Source of the DNA: Alphaproteobacteria bacterium
Lineage (GTDB): Bacteria > Pseudomonadota > Alphaproteobacteria > RF32 > CAG-239
NCBI GenBank assembly: GCA_017958895.1
Contig: JAGDBT010000083.1
Location: 1-10,813, forward strand
Reading direction: 5' to 3'
Length of the DNA: 10,813 nt
The translations under genes and the position numbers were made by a program. Positions 1-7,063 of the stretch are shown here, piece after piece; within the stretch, counting starts at the first letter, position 1, and every line of letters begins with the position of its first letter. The notes below the pieces were generated by a model. That model was not told the origin of the DNA and ran no database searches. It worked only from the letters and a program-made list of their open reading frames with translations.

Positions 1-767
1 TAAACTGTATCAGTATTGACTACCGTGTTTGTCACTGTAACGGTATCGTGAACCGTCTCTGTAACTGTGTTGTTAACTACAACGGTGTCAGTTACAGTCT
101 TCACAACCACTTCGGTCTGAGTAACAGGAACATAAACTGTATCTGTTACAGTCTCTGTGACTGTATTGTTGACTACCACAGTGTCAGTTACTGTCTTCAC
201 AACCACTTCGGTCTGAGTAACAGGAACATAAACTGTATCAGTATTGACTACCGTGGTTGTCACTGTAATGGTATCGTGAACCGTCTCTGTAACTGTGTTG
301 TTCACAACTACAGTATCTGTCTGGAGGATATAATTGTCCTGCCAGACAGTGTCGTTAACAACAAGGGTCTGGGGAACCCAAACAGTATCATTGATAGTAA
401 CTGTTTCGGTTACAATCAATGTGTCGTTTACGATCTCTGTATTGGTTACCGTAACAGTATCTCTAACAGTAACGGTAACAGTATCAACGACATTGTTTGT
501 TATAAGCAATGTATCAACATTGCTTATAATAATAGTATCGTTTACAACAACCGTGTCCTGTGGCAGGATTACGGTGTTAACGAGGGTATCCCTCATAACC
601 ACAGTAACCGTGTCATTAACACGTATGGTGTCGGCTTTGGGAGCCTGTTTCTTCTCATAAGATACTTCTGACTTAATTTGATTAAGCCACTCGTCATCCT
701 TCTCGCAAGAAGTTAAGACCACTGTTCCAAAGAACACCACCATCATTAAAGCGATTGATTTTTTCAT
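1..767 (-). CDS. Repeat-rich surface lipoprotein, N-terminal 255 residues (partial, runs off the window)
   Basis: The frame starts at ATG 767 and stays open for 255 codons to the window edge, so the C-terminus is missing. Residues 1-21 form a lipoprotein signal peptide: basic start (MKKS), hydrophobic core and lipobox LTSC, with Cys21 as the lipidated residue. The residues after the Cys are EKDDE. This fits the X-K-(D/E)2-X lipoprotein export signal described for Bacteroidota, which sends lipoproteins to the cell surface. From about residue 46 the chain is almost all Asp-Thr-Val/Ile motifs in alternating hydrophobic and Thr/Asn/Asp patterns, with no further Cys, which suggests an extended beta-rich stalk. 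Residues 177-208 and 209-240 are a 32-residue tandem repeat, nested in a 76-residue higher-order unit. No enzymatic domain is visible. Surface placement is inferred from the signal. The function is unknown, and the missing C-terminus may hold a binding domain. The gene does not look alphaproteobacterial like its neighbours. Confidence 0.85.
   Translation of the reverse strand, partial: MKKSIALMMVVFFGTVVLTSCEKDDEWLNQIKSEVSYEKKQAPKADTIRVNDTVTVVMRDTLVNTVILPQDTVVVNDTIIISNVDTLLITNNVVDTVTVTVRDTVTVTNTEIVNDTLIVTETVTINDTVWVPQTLVVNDTVWQDNYILQTDTVVVNNTVTETVHDTITVTTTVVNTDTVYVPVTQTEVVVKTVTDTVVVNNTVTETVTDTVYVPVTQTEVVVKTVTDTVVVNNTVTETVHDTVTVTNTVVNTDTV
2..301 (-). repeat. Nested tandem repeats (96 bp within 228 bp) in the lipoprotein gene
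   Basis: A 45-bp stretch at 99-143 recurs exactly at 195-239, a 96-bp (32-residue) period. A longer stretch at 2-73 recurs at 230-301 with only about two mismatches, a 228-bp (76-residue) period. One 228-bp unit is therefore a 12-residue DTVTVT-type segment plus two 32-residue segments. The third copy is cut by the window edge. Such near-identity points to recent duplication or gene conversion, and copy number could vary between strains or be collapsed in an assembly. Confidence 0.9.
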
Positions 768-812
768 TTTTATATATTTTTTATTTTTTTGAACTCGGAT
801 CATTTGTTTATT

Positions 813-838
813 GGTTTATCTTAAGTATAAGACAAACC
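813..838 (-). promoter_or_regulatory. Inverted repeat in the lipoprotein leader (possible RNA hairpin)
   Basis: Arms 813-823 and 828-838 are complementary over 11 bp around a 4-base loop. The single imperfect pair (818/833) becomes a G-U wobble only in the minus-strand transcript, which fits a structure formed in the leader RNA of the lipoprotein gene. No U-tract follows on either strand, so it is not a simple terminator. A second inverted repeat (ACTGATT / AATCAGT, 847-871, 11-base loop) lies just upstream in the same leader. Confidence 0.45.
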
Positions 839-1047
839 CGGATGGTACTGATTAGAATCCACACAATCAGTCAACACCCTTTATATTGTTTTTTAATTGA
901 AAGTATCAAAAAAACCAAATTCTCCGAATCTCGATTATGAAAATATTCTGAACTTTACCTAAGTCTTCTTTAAGCCTAGATTTTGTACTATATATTTTCA
1001 ACAATGATACGGATAATGATTGAACAAAGATAATTTGGTTTACACTA

Positions 1048-1078
1048 CAAAATTAGCATAGTTTTTGCCGATTTGCAA
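1048..1078 (-). promoter_or_regulatory. Bacteroidota-type promoter candidate for the lipoprotein gene
   Basis: The minus strand carries TTG (1078-1076), a 20-base spacer, then TAATTTTG (1055-1048). This matches the Bacteroides -33 TTTG / -7 TAnnTTTG pattern at about the usual spacing. A second -7-like TATCTTTG lies just downstream at 1032-1025, with TTTG only 15 bases ahead of it. Either site would give a leader of about 250-275 bases before ATG 767. No good TTGACA/TATAAT pair was found nearby for this gene. Confidence 0.45.
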
Positions 1079-1149
1079 GTGGAAAAATGCATTTTTTGCA
1101 AAATTTTTGACAAAATAAAGAATGAAGCCCGAAAATGACAATAAAAAGC

Positions 1150-2592
1150 TCAGGCGCGCCAGAAAGACTTGGAGAAAATCACTAACACGGAAATAACTTC
1201 CAAACGTCCTAAAATCATGGCAAAACACAGTATAAACTTTATCGTATCCGGCAAAAACGCAAAATTGCCGCTCGGTCCGATAACCTCAACCGAGCCTACT
1301 CCGACATTGGCGATACAAGACACAACCACCGCCATTGCCGTCTTAAAATCCAAACCGCAAGCACTTACCGCCAACACCAACACGGCCAGACATATCAAAA
1401 ACGAAAACACATACACAAAAACCGACATCGTTACTTTTTCCGACATATTTACTTTGCCGATTTTCAGCGGTATAACTCGATTCGGCTCAATTGCCGACAG
1501 CAGATATTTGCGCAAAAATGCATGAATCACTTGCCAACGCAGAATTTTTATTGAACCGCTTGTCGAGCCCGTGCAACTGCCGATAAGCGACAAAAACAAA
1601 ATAACCGCCGCAATCCACGCTCCCCAAGTGATATAATCACACGAGGTTAAACCTGTGGTAGTAATAACGGAAATTGCCGTAAACGATGCATACCGCAAGG
1701 CCTCAAACAACGAATATTCCGATTTGGCATACAAATAACCGCTCAAACACAATATCGCCACCAAAACAATCTTCAAAAACGAGCGAACCTGGTGATTTTT
1801 ATCTGCTTCCGAGCGCCGCCACAGCAAAATATAAAATGTCATCGGCAAAGCGCCGGCCAACATAAATATCATCGTGCATAATTCTATCGGAAAGCTGTTA
1901 AAGGAACCGATTGAGCCGTTGCGCGAGGAAAAACCTCCGGTACCGATGGCCGACATAGCATGATTTGCGGCATCAAACCAACTCATACCGCACAAAAACA
2001 TACAACAACAGGCAACCCCGAACAACAGCAAATAAACAAAGACTATACGCTTGGCAATATAGCTGAATTTAGGCATGAATTTATCATTGGAATCCGAATT
2101 TTCATGCTGAAAAATCTGCATTCCGCCGATGCCCAAAAACGGCAATAAGGCCACGGCAAAAATTACAATTCCCAAACCGCCGATATAATTAAGCAACGAC
2201 CGCCACAGCAAAATCGCCGGCGGCAACGATTCCACATCTTCCATTATGCTTGCGCCCGTGCCGGTTAAGCCCGAAACCGCTTCAAACAAACCGTCAAGTG
2301 CGCTTTCTCTGTCCAGATAAAGCCAAAACGGCACAGCCGAAAACAAACAGCTTAAAAACCAACTGACAACCGTTATCAAATAACCTTGCTTAAGCGTAAT
2401 CCGCTCAATTTTGGTATAATTGGAAAGAAATAAGGCAAAACCGAAAAACACCGCCACCATCGCCGAGCTCAAAAACGGCGACCAATCGGCCGAGGTTACC
2501 GACATATCCAAACCGGCGGGAATCAGCATAATAAGCCCCAGAATACCGAGGATATATCCGCTAATCATAAAAACCGGTTGCCACATAGTCAT
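1150..2592 (-). CDS. trkH: TrkH-family potassium uptake protein, membrane subunit
   Basis: This 480-residue inner-membrane protein is full length for TrkH, the ion-conducting subunit of Trk potassium uptake, normally gated by cytoplasmic TrkA. All four pore-loop filter segments are visible: TGTGA (110-114), IGTGG (216-220), TTTGL (311-315) and NVGVG (429-433). So is the family stretch SLIGSCTGSTSGSIK (335-349). The protein ends in FWRA, resembling the FWR ending of proteobacterial homologues. ATG 2592 lies 4 bases after the stop of the upstream gene, with a weak AGG ahead of it; a second ATG at 2586 is an alternative. It is the last gene of a tight unit behind metG and the pseudo-nuclease gene, and no trkA is in the window. 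No clear terminator follows the stop. The family assignment is secure; ion selectivity is inferred from the glycine filters. Confidence 0.95.
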   Translation of the reverse strand: MTMWQPVFMISGYILGILGLIMLIPAGLDMSVTSADWSPFLSSAMVAVFFGFALFLSNYTKIERITLKQGYLITVVSWFLSCLFSAVPFWLYLDRESALDGLFEAVSGLTGTGASIMEDVESLPPAILLWRSLLNYIGGLGIVIFAVALLPFLGIGGMQIFQHENSDSNDKFMPKFSYIAKRIVFVYLLLFGVACCCMFLCGMSWFDAANHAMSAIGTGGFSSRNGSIGSFNSFPIELCTMIFMLAGALPMTFYILLWRRSEADKNHQVRSFLKIVLVAILCLSGYLYAKSEYSLFEALRYASFTAISVITTTGLTSCDYITWGAWIAAVILFLSLIGSCTGSTSGSIKILRWQVIHAFLRKYLLSAIEPNRVIPLKIGKVNMSEKVTMSVFVYVFSFLICLAVLVLAVSACGLDFKTAMAVVVSCIANVGVGSVEVIGPSGNFAFLPDTIKFILCFAMILGRLEVISVLVIFSKSFWRA

Positions 2593-2596
2593 AAAC

Positions 2597-3577
2597 CTAT
2601 TTCAAAGCCACATTTGCGGCCAAATATTTATCTACCAGTGCTTTGTTGATAAAAACACCATTCACGAAACACAAAGCCGTTGCGGCATGAGTTTGATTTG
2701 TATAGGCCACAATTTCACAATATACCTGATTATCGCCTATCAAATCCGTCAGATATTGTTTGGCCGCCGCCACATCATATTTTTGCTCATCACTGTAAAT
2801 ACCGTATAAAAATAAAAATGTCCGATTGATGTACAGACTGTTTGCACCCAACACATCAGCTGTTGCCAACAATTTCTCCGGCTCGTCAAGATATGTTAAA
2901 TCCAAATCCGGTTTTTCAATGTAATAATCATGCAAATTGCCGGCATAAGTTTCTACCGCAACCGTAAACTCCTCCGGTGAACTTTCAACAACTTCCGGCT
3001 CCGGCAATTTAGTCGGCGTTTCAACAACCGGCATTGTTGCGTTTCTCAAAGTACCGGGTGTTACATCTTCACTTTTCTTATCTTCTCTGTCTTTGGATTT
3101 AAACCATCCCTTAACGGCATTTAGTGCCGTATCGGTTTTGTTTTCTGCCGGCTTTGGCGCAATAATTTGAACATTTTTGCGCGGTTCGTATTTTGCTTTG
3201 CGAAATGCCGCCACATTCCACGATACAAACTTATCTTTATCTTCTTCCTTGTCTTTTGAATCAATTTTATAGTTCGGAACCATATCGCCTATGGTATTTT
3301 TTACCTGCCGCCAACGCTGCGAAAATTTTGCCGAAGTTTTATCTTTGGCCGCCACAAACTCATGAGACGGCATTTTGACCATATACCAGGTCCAAATATC
3401 GCCGAATTTTATGCCTTGCAACAGTGGAATCGCCAAAAAAATTATCAGCAAAATAAGCAATACCAAAACAATCTGCCAAAAGCGGCGGAAAGGGAATGTT
3501 ATCAACATAACAAACTTATGCAACCACGACAACAGCCCGCCAACGCGCATAGCCTTCCATTCTTCTTTACTGCTCAT
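2597..3577 (-). CDS. Membrane-anchored protein with a degenerate staphylococcal-nuclease-like domain
   Basis: This 326-residue protein has one strong membrane segment at about 33-56, preceded by Arg/Lys residues, so the bulk is predicted to be periplasmic. Residues 57-200 are a charged Lys/Asp/Glu/Pro-rich linker with no recognised domain. Residues 235-322 follow the pattern of the SNase/thermonuclease fold: a strand ending NSLYI, then FLFLYGI, AAKQYL..LI, VYCEI, and ALCFVNG..INKALV. The catalytic positions look lost. The metal Asp is replaced around Asn246, the Arg of VRL by Phe255, the Asp of GIDxPE by Tyr261 and the second Arg by a Thr/His stretch; Glu264 may remain. A structural or binding role is therefore more likely than nuclease activity. 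The start at 3577 is supported by GGAGG six bases upstream. This Shine-Dalgarno overlaps the last Gly-Gly codons of metG, so translation is probably coupled. The fold is called by pattern only. Confidence 0.7.
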   Translation of the reverse strand: MSSKEEWKAMRVGGLLSWLHKFVMLITFPFRRFWQIVLVLLILLIIFLAIPLLQGIKFGDIWTWYMVKMPSHEFVAAKDKTSAKFSQRWRQVKNTIGDMVPNYKIDSKDKEEDKDKFVSWNVAAFRKAKYEPRKNVQIIAPKPAENKTDTALNAVKGWFKSKDREDKKSEDVTPGTLRNATMPVVETPTKLPEPEVVESSPEEFTVAVETYAGNLHDYYIEKPDLDLTYLDEPEKLLATADVLGANSLYINRTFLFLYGIYSDEQKYDVAAAKQYLTDLIGDNQVYCEIVAYTNQTHAATALCFVNGVFINKALVDKYLAANVALK

Positions 3578-3579
3578 AT

Positions 3580-5271
3580 TTAACCTCCGTATTTTTGTTG
3601 CAATTCCTGCATCTGTTCAGGGGTGATACGTTCAAACAACGCTTCGCCGGCTTCAAAAGCTGTTCCGACCGGCAAAGCATTTATTTCTTTTGCCACATCA
3701 AAACCTTTCAAACTCGGCATATCTTTCATTTGCAAATTGAACTTACTTAACATTTTTTCTGCGGTCTGCGGCATTATCGGTGCGCTCAAAACTGCATAAA
3801 TACGCACCAGATTAAGACATATACGCAAAATGGTTTCAGCGCGTTTTTGGTCTTCTTTTATAACCATCCACGGCTCGGTTGAAGAAATATAGTTGTTGCC
3901 TTCAACCCAAATGGCTCTCAATTCGTTTGTGGCCTTGCGGAATTCCATTTCATCCATATATTTGAAATAATCCGCCACGCGAGTTTTGAGAGTGTTTATC
4001 AAATCATAATCAACCTTTTGTAATTCTCCGCCTTCCGGCACAAAACTGCCGATTTTGGAAGCGGTCATTTTCATAACCCGTTGTGCAAAATTGCCTAAAA
4101 CTCCGTTTAAATCTTTGTTTATCGTATTTACAAAATTTTCAAACGTAAACGAAGAATCCGAAGCTTCCGGAGCATTTGCCATCAGCCAATAGCGCCAATA
4201 ATCAGCCGGAAATTCTTTTACCGCATCTTCGGCAAAAATTCCGCGATGTTCCGACTTAGAAAATTTTCCGCCGGCAAAAGTCAAATAACTCATGCCTTTA
4301 AGATAATCAACTTTAGTCCAATTCTCTCCCGTTCCCAAAAGCGTAGCCGGAAAAGTTATCGAGTGATAAGGAACATTATCTTTGCCCATAAATTCCACAT
4401 AGCGAACATCTTTGGCATCAAGCCACCATGCTTTCCAATCTCGCTCTTGAGGTTTTTCATCCGACCATTGTTTGGTTATGCCTATATAGCCGATAGGAGC
4501 ATCAAACCACACATAAAAAACCTTATCTTCATAGCCCGGTTTGTTTACCTGAAAGCCCCATTTTAAGTCACGGGTAATACAACGCGGTTGCAAACCCTCT
4601 TTTACCCATTTTTTCGCAATCGAATAAGCAACATCAGGCCAGAAAGCCTCTTTGGTTTTCAGCCATTCCACCAATTTATCTTCTATCTTAGGTAAATTCA
4701 AAAACAAATGCTTGGTTTCGCGAACTTCCAAATTATTTGAGCCGGAAATTGTGCTGCGGGCATTTATCAGTTCGGTCGGTTCCAACACTTTTGTACAGTT
4801 TTCGCACTGGTCACCGCGTGCCTTATCATAACCGCAATGCGGACAAGTTCCGGTGATATAGCGGTCTGCCAAAAACATTTTATCATCAATAGAATAAACC
4901 TGTCTTACCGTGCTTTCGCTGATAAAACCGTTTTTATCCAACTGTTCAAAAATATGATAGGTTATTTCCTGATTCTGCGGGCTTGAAGTGCGTCCGAAAT
5001 AATCAAACGACAAATCGAAAGCCGCATAAGTATTTTTGTGACGTTCGTGATATTTATCGCAATAATCCTGAACGGGCATATTCTCTTTTAATGCCCCAAC
5101 CTCTGAGGTTGTGCCGTGTTCATCGGTTCCGCAAATATATAAAACTTCATTACCCATGAGGCGCATATAACGGGCATATATATCCGAAGGCAATAAACAT
5201 CCTACCATGTGTCCCAAATGCGGAACTCCGTTAATATACGGCAACGCCGAGGTAATTAAAATTTTAGACAT
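3580..5271 (-). CDS. metG: Methionyl-tRNA synthetase
   Basis: This enzyme charges tRNA-Met with methionine for initiation and elongation. The 563-residue class I synthetase shows the HIGH-type motif HLGH (18-21) in the SALPYINGVPHLGH stretch and the KMSKS-type loop KFSKS (336-340). In the connective domain a single four-Cys zinc knuckle, CPHC...CENC (C143, C146, C156, C159), marks the MetG1 type. The helical anticodon-binding domain occupies about 380-540, and there is no C-terminal Trbp111-like tRNA-binding domain. ATG 5271 is chosen, with GAGGAG 10 bases upstream. An in-frame TTG at 5277 lies only 4 bases after the same Shine-Dalgarno and would add two residues, so the start is slightly uncertain. 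It leads a unit with the pseudo-nuclease and trkH genes, and a sigma70-like promoter lies about 40-65 bases upstream. Confidence 0.96.
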   Translation of the reverse strand: MSKILITSALPYINGVPHLGHMVGCLLPSDIYARYMRLMGNEVLYICGTDEHGTTSEVGALKENMPVQDYCDKYHERHKNTYAAFDLSFDYFGRTSSPQNQEITYHIFEQLDKNGFISESTVRQVYSIDDKMFLADRYITGTCPHCGYDKARGDQCENCTKVLEPTELINARSTISGSNNLEVRETKHLFLNLPKIEDKLVEWLKTKEAFWPDVAYSIAKKWVKEGLQPRCITRDLKWGFQVNKPGYEDKVFYVWFDAPIGYIGITKQWSDEKPQERDWKAWWLDAKDVRYVEFMGKDNVPYHSITFPATLLGTGENWTKVDYLKGMSYLTFAGGKFSKSEHRGIFAEDAVKEFPADYWRYWLMANAPEASDSSFTFENFVNTINKDLNGVLGNFAQRVMKMTASKIGSFVPEGGELQKVDYDLINTLKTRVADYFKYMDEMEFRKATNELRAIWVEGNNYISSTEPWMVIKEDQKRAETILRICLNLVRIYAVLSAPIMPQTAEKMLSKFNLQMKDMPSLKGFDVAKEINALPVGTAFEAGEALFERITPEQMQELQQKYGG

Positions 5272-5307
5272 CTGCAATTATCTCCTCACAAATCAATATC
5301 TGTTCGG

Positions 5308-5335
5308 ATTTTACATTATTTAAATAAATTCGCAA
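5308..5335 (-). promoter_or_regulatory. Sigma70-like promoter of metG
   Basis: Read on the minus strand, TTGCGA (5335-5330), a 16-base spacer and TAAAAT (5313-5308) form a reasonable promoter. It would give a leader of about 30 bases before ATG 5271. The -35 region lies in TGCTTGCGAATTT, a 13-bp string also present at the -35 of rpmE (10317-10329). Confidence 0.55.
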
Positions 5336-5376
5336 GCAAAAAGCTTTCAGATGCTTTGATTTTGCACAGTTTTCAA

Positions 5377-6267
5377 TTAAGAGCTCTTGCGTCGGCTTAA
5401 GTTTTGCGCCAAATTTATAACCGCATCGCTGACATCATCTGCCATAGCGGCAAAATTAGAATTTTTTTCCAATGAAATTTCATCAACATATAAAGAGCGG
5501 TTGATTTCCAATTGCAAAGTGTACATTTCCCGACGCGGTTGGCAATAATTGAAAGTTGTATAAGCGCCGGAATAAGGACAGTTAAATTCCACCCGATAAT
5601 TACGGTCCCAAAACTGACCGGCAAAAAAGTCACTCATATCTTGCGGACAACTTTGGCTGAATAAATTGCCCAAACAAATATCTATACCGGAACGATCATC
5701 AATTATGGAACAAATTTTAGACGGCATGGAATGACAATCCAACACCAGACAGAACCCGAATTTTTTTAAGCATTTATTGATAATTTGCTGCAATCTGTCA
5801 TGATAGACATCATACAAATTTTTTATTCTTTCCTCAACTTCGTGATAGTCCAACAACCCCTTATACAGCGGCTCTCGCAAATAATTTATGCGATGAACGA
5901 CACCCAAACCGACACGACAATGCTTATCATACAAAACATCTTTATCTTGCGGATAATTATAAAACATTGCCGGATCGAGTTCCAAACGATCTCTGTTCAA
6001 ATCTATAACCGAACGCGAAACCAACATTTTGAGGGCCGGAACACCTGCGTCCAGGGCTTTTTTCAACAACTCGTCAACAAAAATATCTTCATTATGACGC
6101 AAAGTTTCGGCACTGCTGTTCACCTGCTCCAAAAAAGTTTCGGGAAAATACGAACCGCTGTGCGGTATGGTCAAAATCAGCGGATAAGGAAGATTATCGG
6201 TATTAAATTCTTCAAACACCTTTATTTTTTTATAATCAATTTTGAAATTTAACTTAGTATCTTCCAT
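5377..6267 (-). CDS. N-formylglutamate amidohydrolase family protein
   Basis: This 296-residue protein matches the N-formylglutamate deformylase family (PF05013), zinc-dependent hydrolases that release formate from N-formyl-L-glutamate in one histidine degradation route. Visible signature stretches are PHSG (35-38), SRSVIDLNRD (84-93), DCHSMPS (177-183), SGAYTT (233-238) and QLEINRSLYVDE (252-263). His36, His179 and the acidic residues around them are the likely metal and catalytic set. The start codon at 6267 lies 15 bases after the stop of the flavin reductase-like gene, so the two are probably cotranscribed; the Shine-Dalgarno is weak (GATGAG). No hut genes are nearby, so histidine degradation is not supported by context. 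The family also includes less characterised formyl-amino-acid hydrolases, and the exact substrate is open. Confidence 0.88.
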   Translation of the reverse strand: MEDTKLNFKIDYKKIKVFEEFNTDNLPYPLILTIPHSGSYFPETFLEQVNSSAETLRHNEDIFVDELLKKALDAGVPALKMLVSRSVIDLNRDRLELDPAMFYNYPQDKDVLYDKHCRVGLGVVHRINYLREPLYKGLLDYHEVEERIKNLYDVYHDRLQQIINKCLKKFGFCLVLDCHSMPSKICSIIDDRSGIDICLGNLFSQSCPQDMSDFFAGQFWDRNYRVEFNCPYSGAYTTFNYCQPRREMYTLQLEINRSLYVDEISLEKNSNFAAMADDVSDAVINLAQNLSRRKSS

Positions 6268-6282
6268 ATCGTTCAGCTCATC

Positions 6283-6891
6283 TTATTTACTTTTTGGTGT
6301 TTTCGCTCGCGCCAGACGTTTTCTTCTTGTTGACTTTTTTTCCACTGTCCAACCGTATTTACCGATTTTTTTGCCCAACGCATAATAAAAACCGTGGGCA
6401 TAAGCCAACAATCCGGCTTTCCCTAAGTCTAAGGCTTCTTTTTTATTCATGTATTGCTCATCAACATCTACCGCCACCACTTCAGCCAAAAACATATCAT
6501 GTGAACCTAAAGAAATAACTTCTTTTACAACACATTCCAAAGATACGGGAGATTCTTCCACTTGCGGTGCCTTTATCTTTGAACATGGTCCGGCCGTAAG
6601 TTTTGCCAACTTAAATTTATCCGTATCCCTGCCGCTTTTAACGCCGCATAAGTCAATTGATTTTGCCAATTTAACGGTCGGTACGTTAATCACAAATTCT
6701 TTGCTTTTACTGATAAGTTCGTGACTGTAACGAGATTGCCTTATTGAAACATAAACATAAGTCGGATCACTGCAGGCAATTCCCGTCCAGGCGGCTGTCA
6801 TCACATTCGGTTTTTCCATTGTGCCGCACGAAATTAACGCCGGTGGCACCGGTGCCAACAAAGTCCCCGCCTTCCATGAAATCTTGGCCAT
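6283..6891 (-). CDS. Flavin reductase-like domain protein (DIM6/NTAB type)
   Basis: This 202-residue protein has the flavin reductase-like fold (PF01613). This FMN-binding family includes NAD(P)H:flavin oxidoreductases, which supply reduced flavin to monooxygenases, and many members of unknown role. Recognisable parts are WKAGTLLAPVPPALIS (6-21), KPNVMTAAWTGIACSDP (27-43) and the closing FYYALGKKIGKYGW (168-181). A basic tail (KKSTRRKRLARAK, 185-197) is added at the C-terminus and may bind nucleic acid or membranes, which is inference. ATG 6891 is chosen because GGAGGAG lies just upstream and the strong promoter at 6922-6950 would start RNA near 6915. A longer open frame from 6957 begins inside or upstream of that promoter, so it is not a credible start. 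The N-formylglutamate amidohydrolase gene follows 15 bases after its stop. Its oxygenase partner, if any, is not in the window. Confidence 0.85.
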   Translation of the reverse strand: MAKISWKAGTLLAPVPPALISCGTMEKPNVMTAAWTGIACSDPTYVYVSIRQSRYSHELISKSKEFVINVPTVKLAKSIDLCGVKSGRDTDKFKLAKLTAGPCSKIKAPQVEESPVSLECVVKEVISLGSHDMFLAEVVAVDVDEQYMNKKEALDLGKAGLLAYAHGFYYALGKKIGKYGWTVEKKSTRRKRLARAKTPKSK

Positions 6892-6921
6892 ACTCTCCTC
6901 CGAAAGCAATAAAACATAGGA

Positions 6922-6950
6922 ATTATATACACTATTTTGCCGTTCGTCAA
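6922..6950 (-). promoter_or_regulatory. Near-consensus sigma70 promoter of the flavin reductase operon
   Basis: On the minus strand TTGACG (6950-6945) is followed by an exact 17-base spacer and TATAAT (6927-6922). This is the best sigma70 match in the window. Transcription should begin near 6915, giving a leader of about 24 bases that contains the GGAGGAG ribosome-binding site of the gene starting at 6891. Confidence 0.85.
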
Positions 6951-7063
6951 GGTGCAAGTATTACTTAAATTTATCTTCAAGGCTACAAAACATTTAATAA
7001 GTCAAAAAATCTCGTTGTAAAAATAAAGTAATTGTTTAAGCTTAAAAAAAACGGAGAAAAACA

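Larger units (their letters stand above)
768..1149. other. Non-coding stretch between the lipoprotein gene and trkH
   Basis: This 382-bp AT-rich interval has no convincing gene on either strand. On the minus strand it is the leader of the lipoprotein gene, with Bacteroidota-like promoter motifs at 1025-1078 and two inverted repeats at 813-838 and 847-871. No clear hairpin terminator follows the trkH stop at 1150. The change from alphaproteobacterial to Bacteroidota-like sequence is inferred to fall in its right part, roughly 1080-1150. Confidence 0.6.

Noticed and set aside
48..671. Long open frame on the plus strand over the repeats (also a second one at 334-660)
   Set aside because: It is the exact antisense of the lipoprotein codons. 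The minus frame has a signal peptide, a lipobox and a repeat logic that make sense, while the plus frame gives Asn/Cys/Tyr-rich nonsense.
1..1149. CRISPR array or phage element suggested by the regular repeats
   Set aside because: The repeats are contiguous, in frame and coding, with no unique spacers and no phage or cas genes nearby.
5340..5357. Possible terminator after the N-formylglutamate amidohydrolase gene
   Set aside because: Only a 5-bp stem (AAAGC/GCTTT) with an 8-base loop before a short T-run; too weak to call.
6892..6957. N-terminal extension of the flavin reductase-like protein
   Set aside because: It overlaps the -10/-35 promoter and the GGAGGAG site, so it cannot be translated from the main transcript; ATG 6891 fits better.
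6937..6964. TTGCCG-N16-TATTAC as a plus-strand promoter for xseB-ispA
   Set aside because: It is a weak match that overlaps the strong divergent promoter and would leave a leader of about 95 bases; nothing better was found in 6965-7063, so the xseB promoter is left open.
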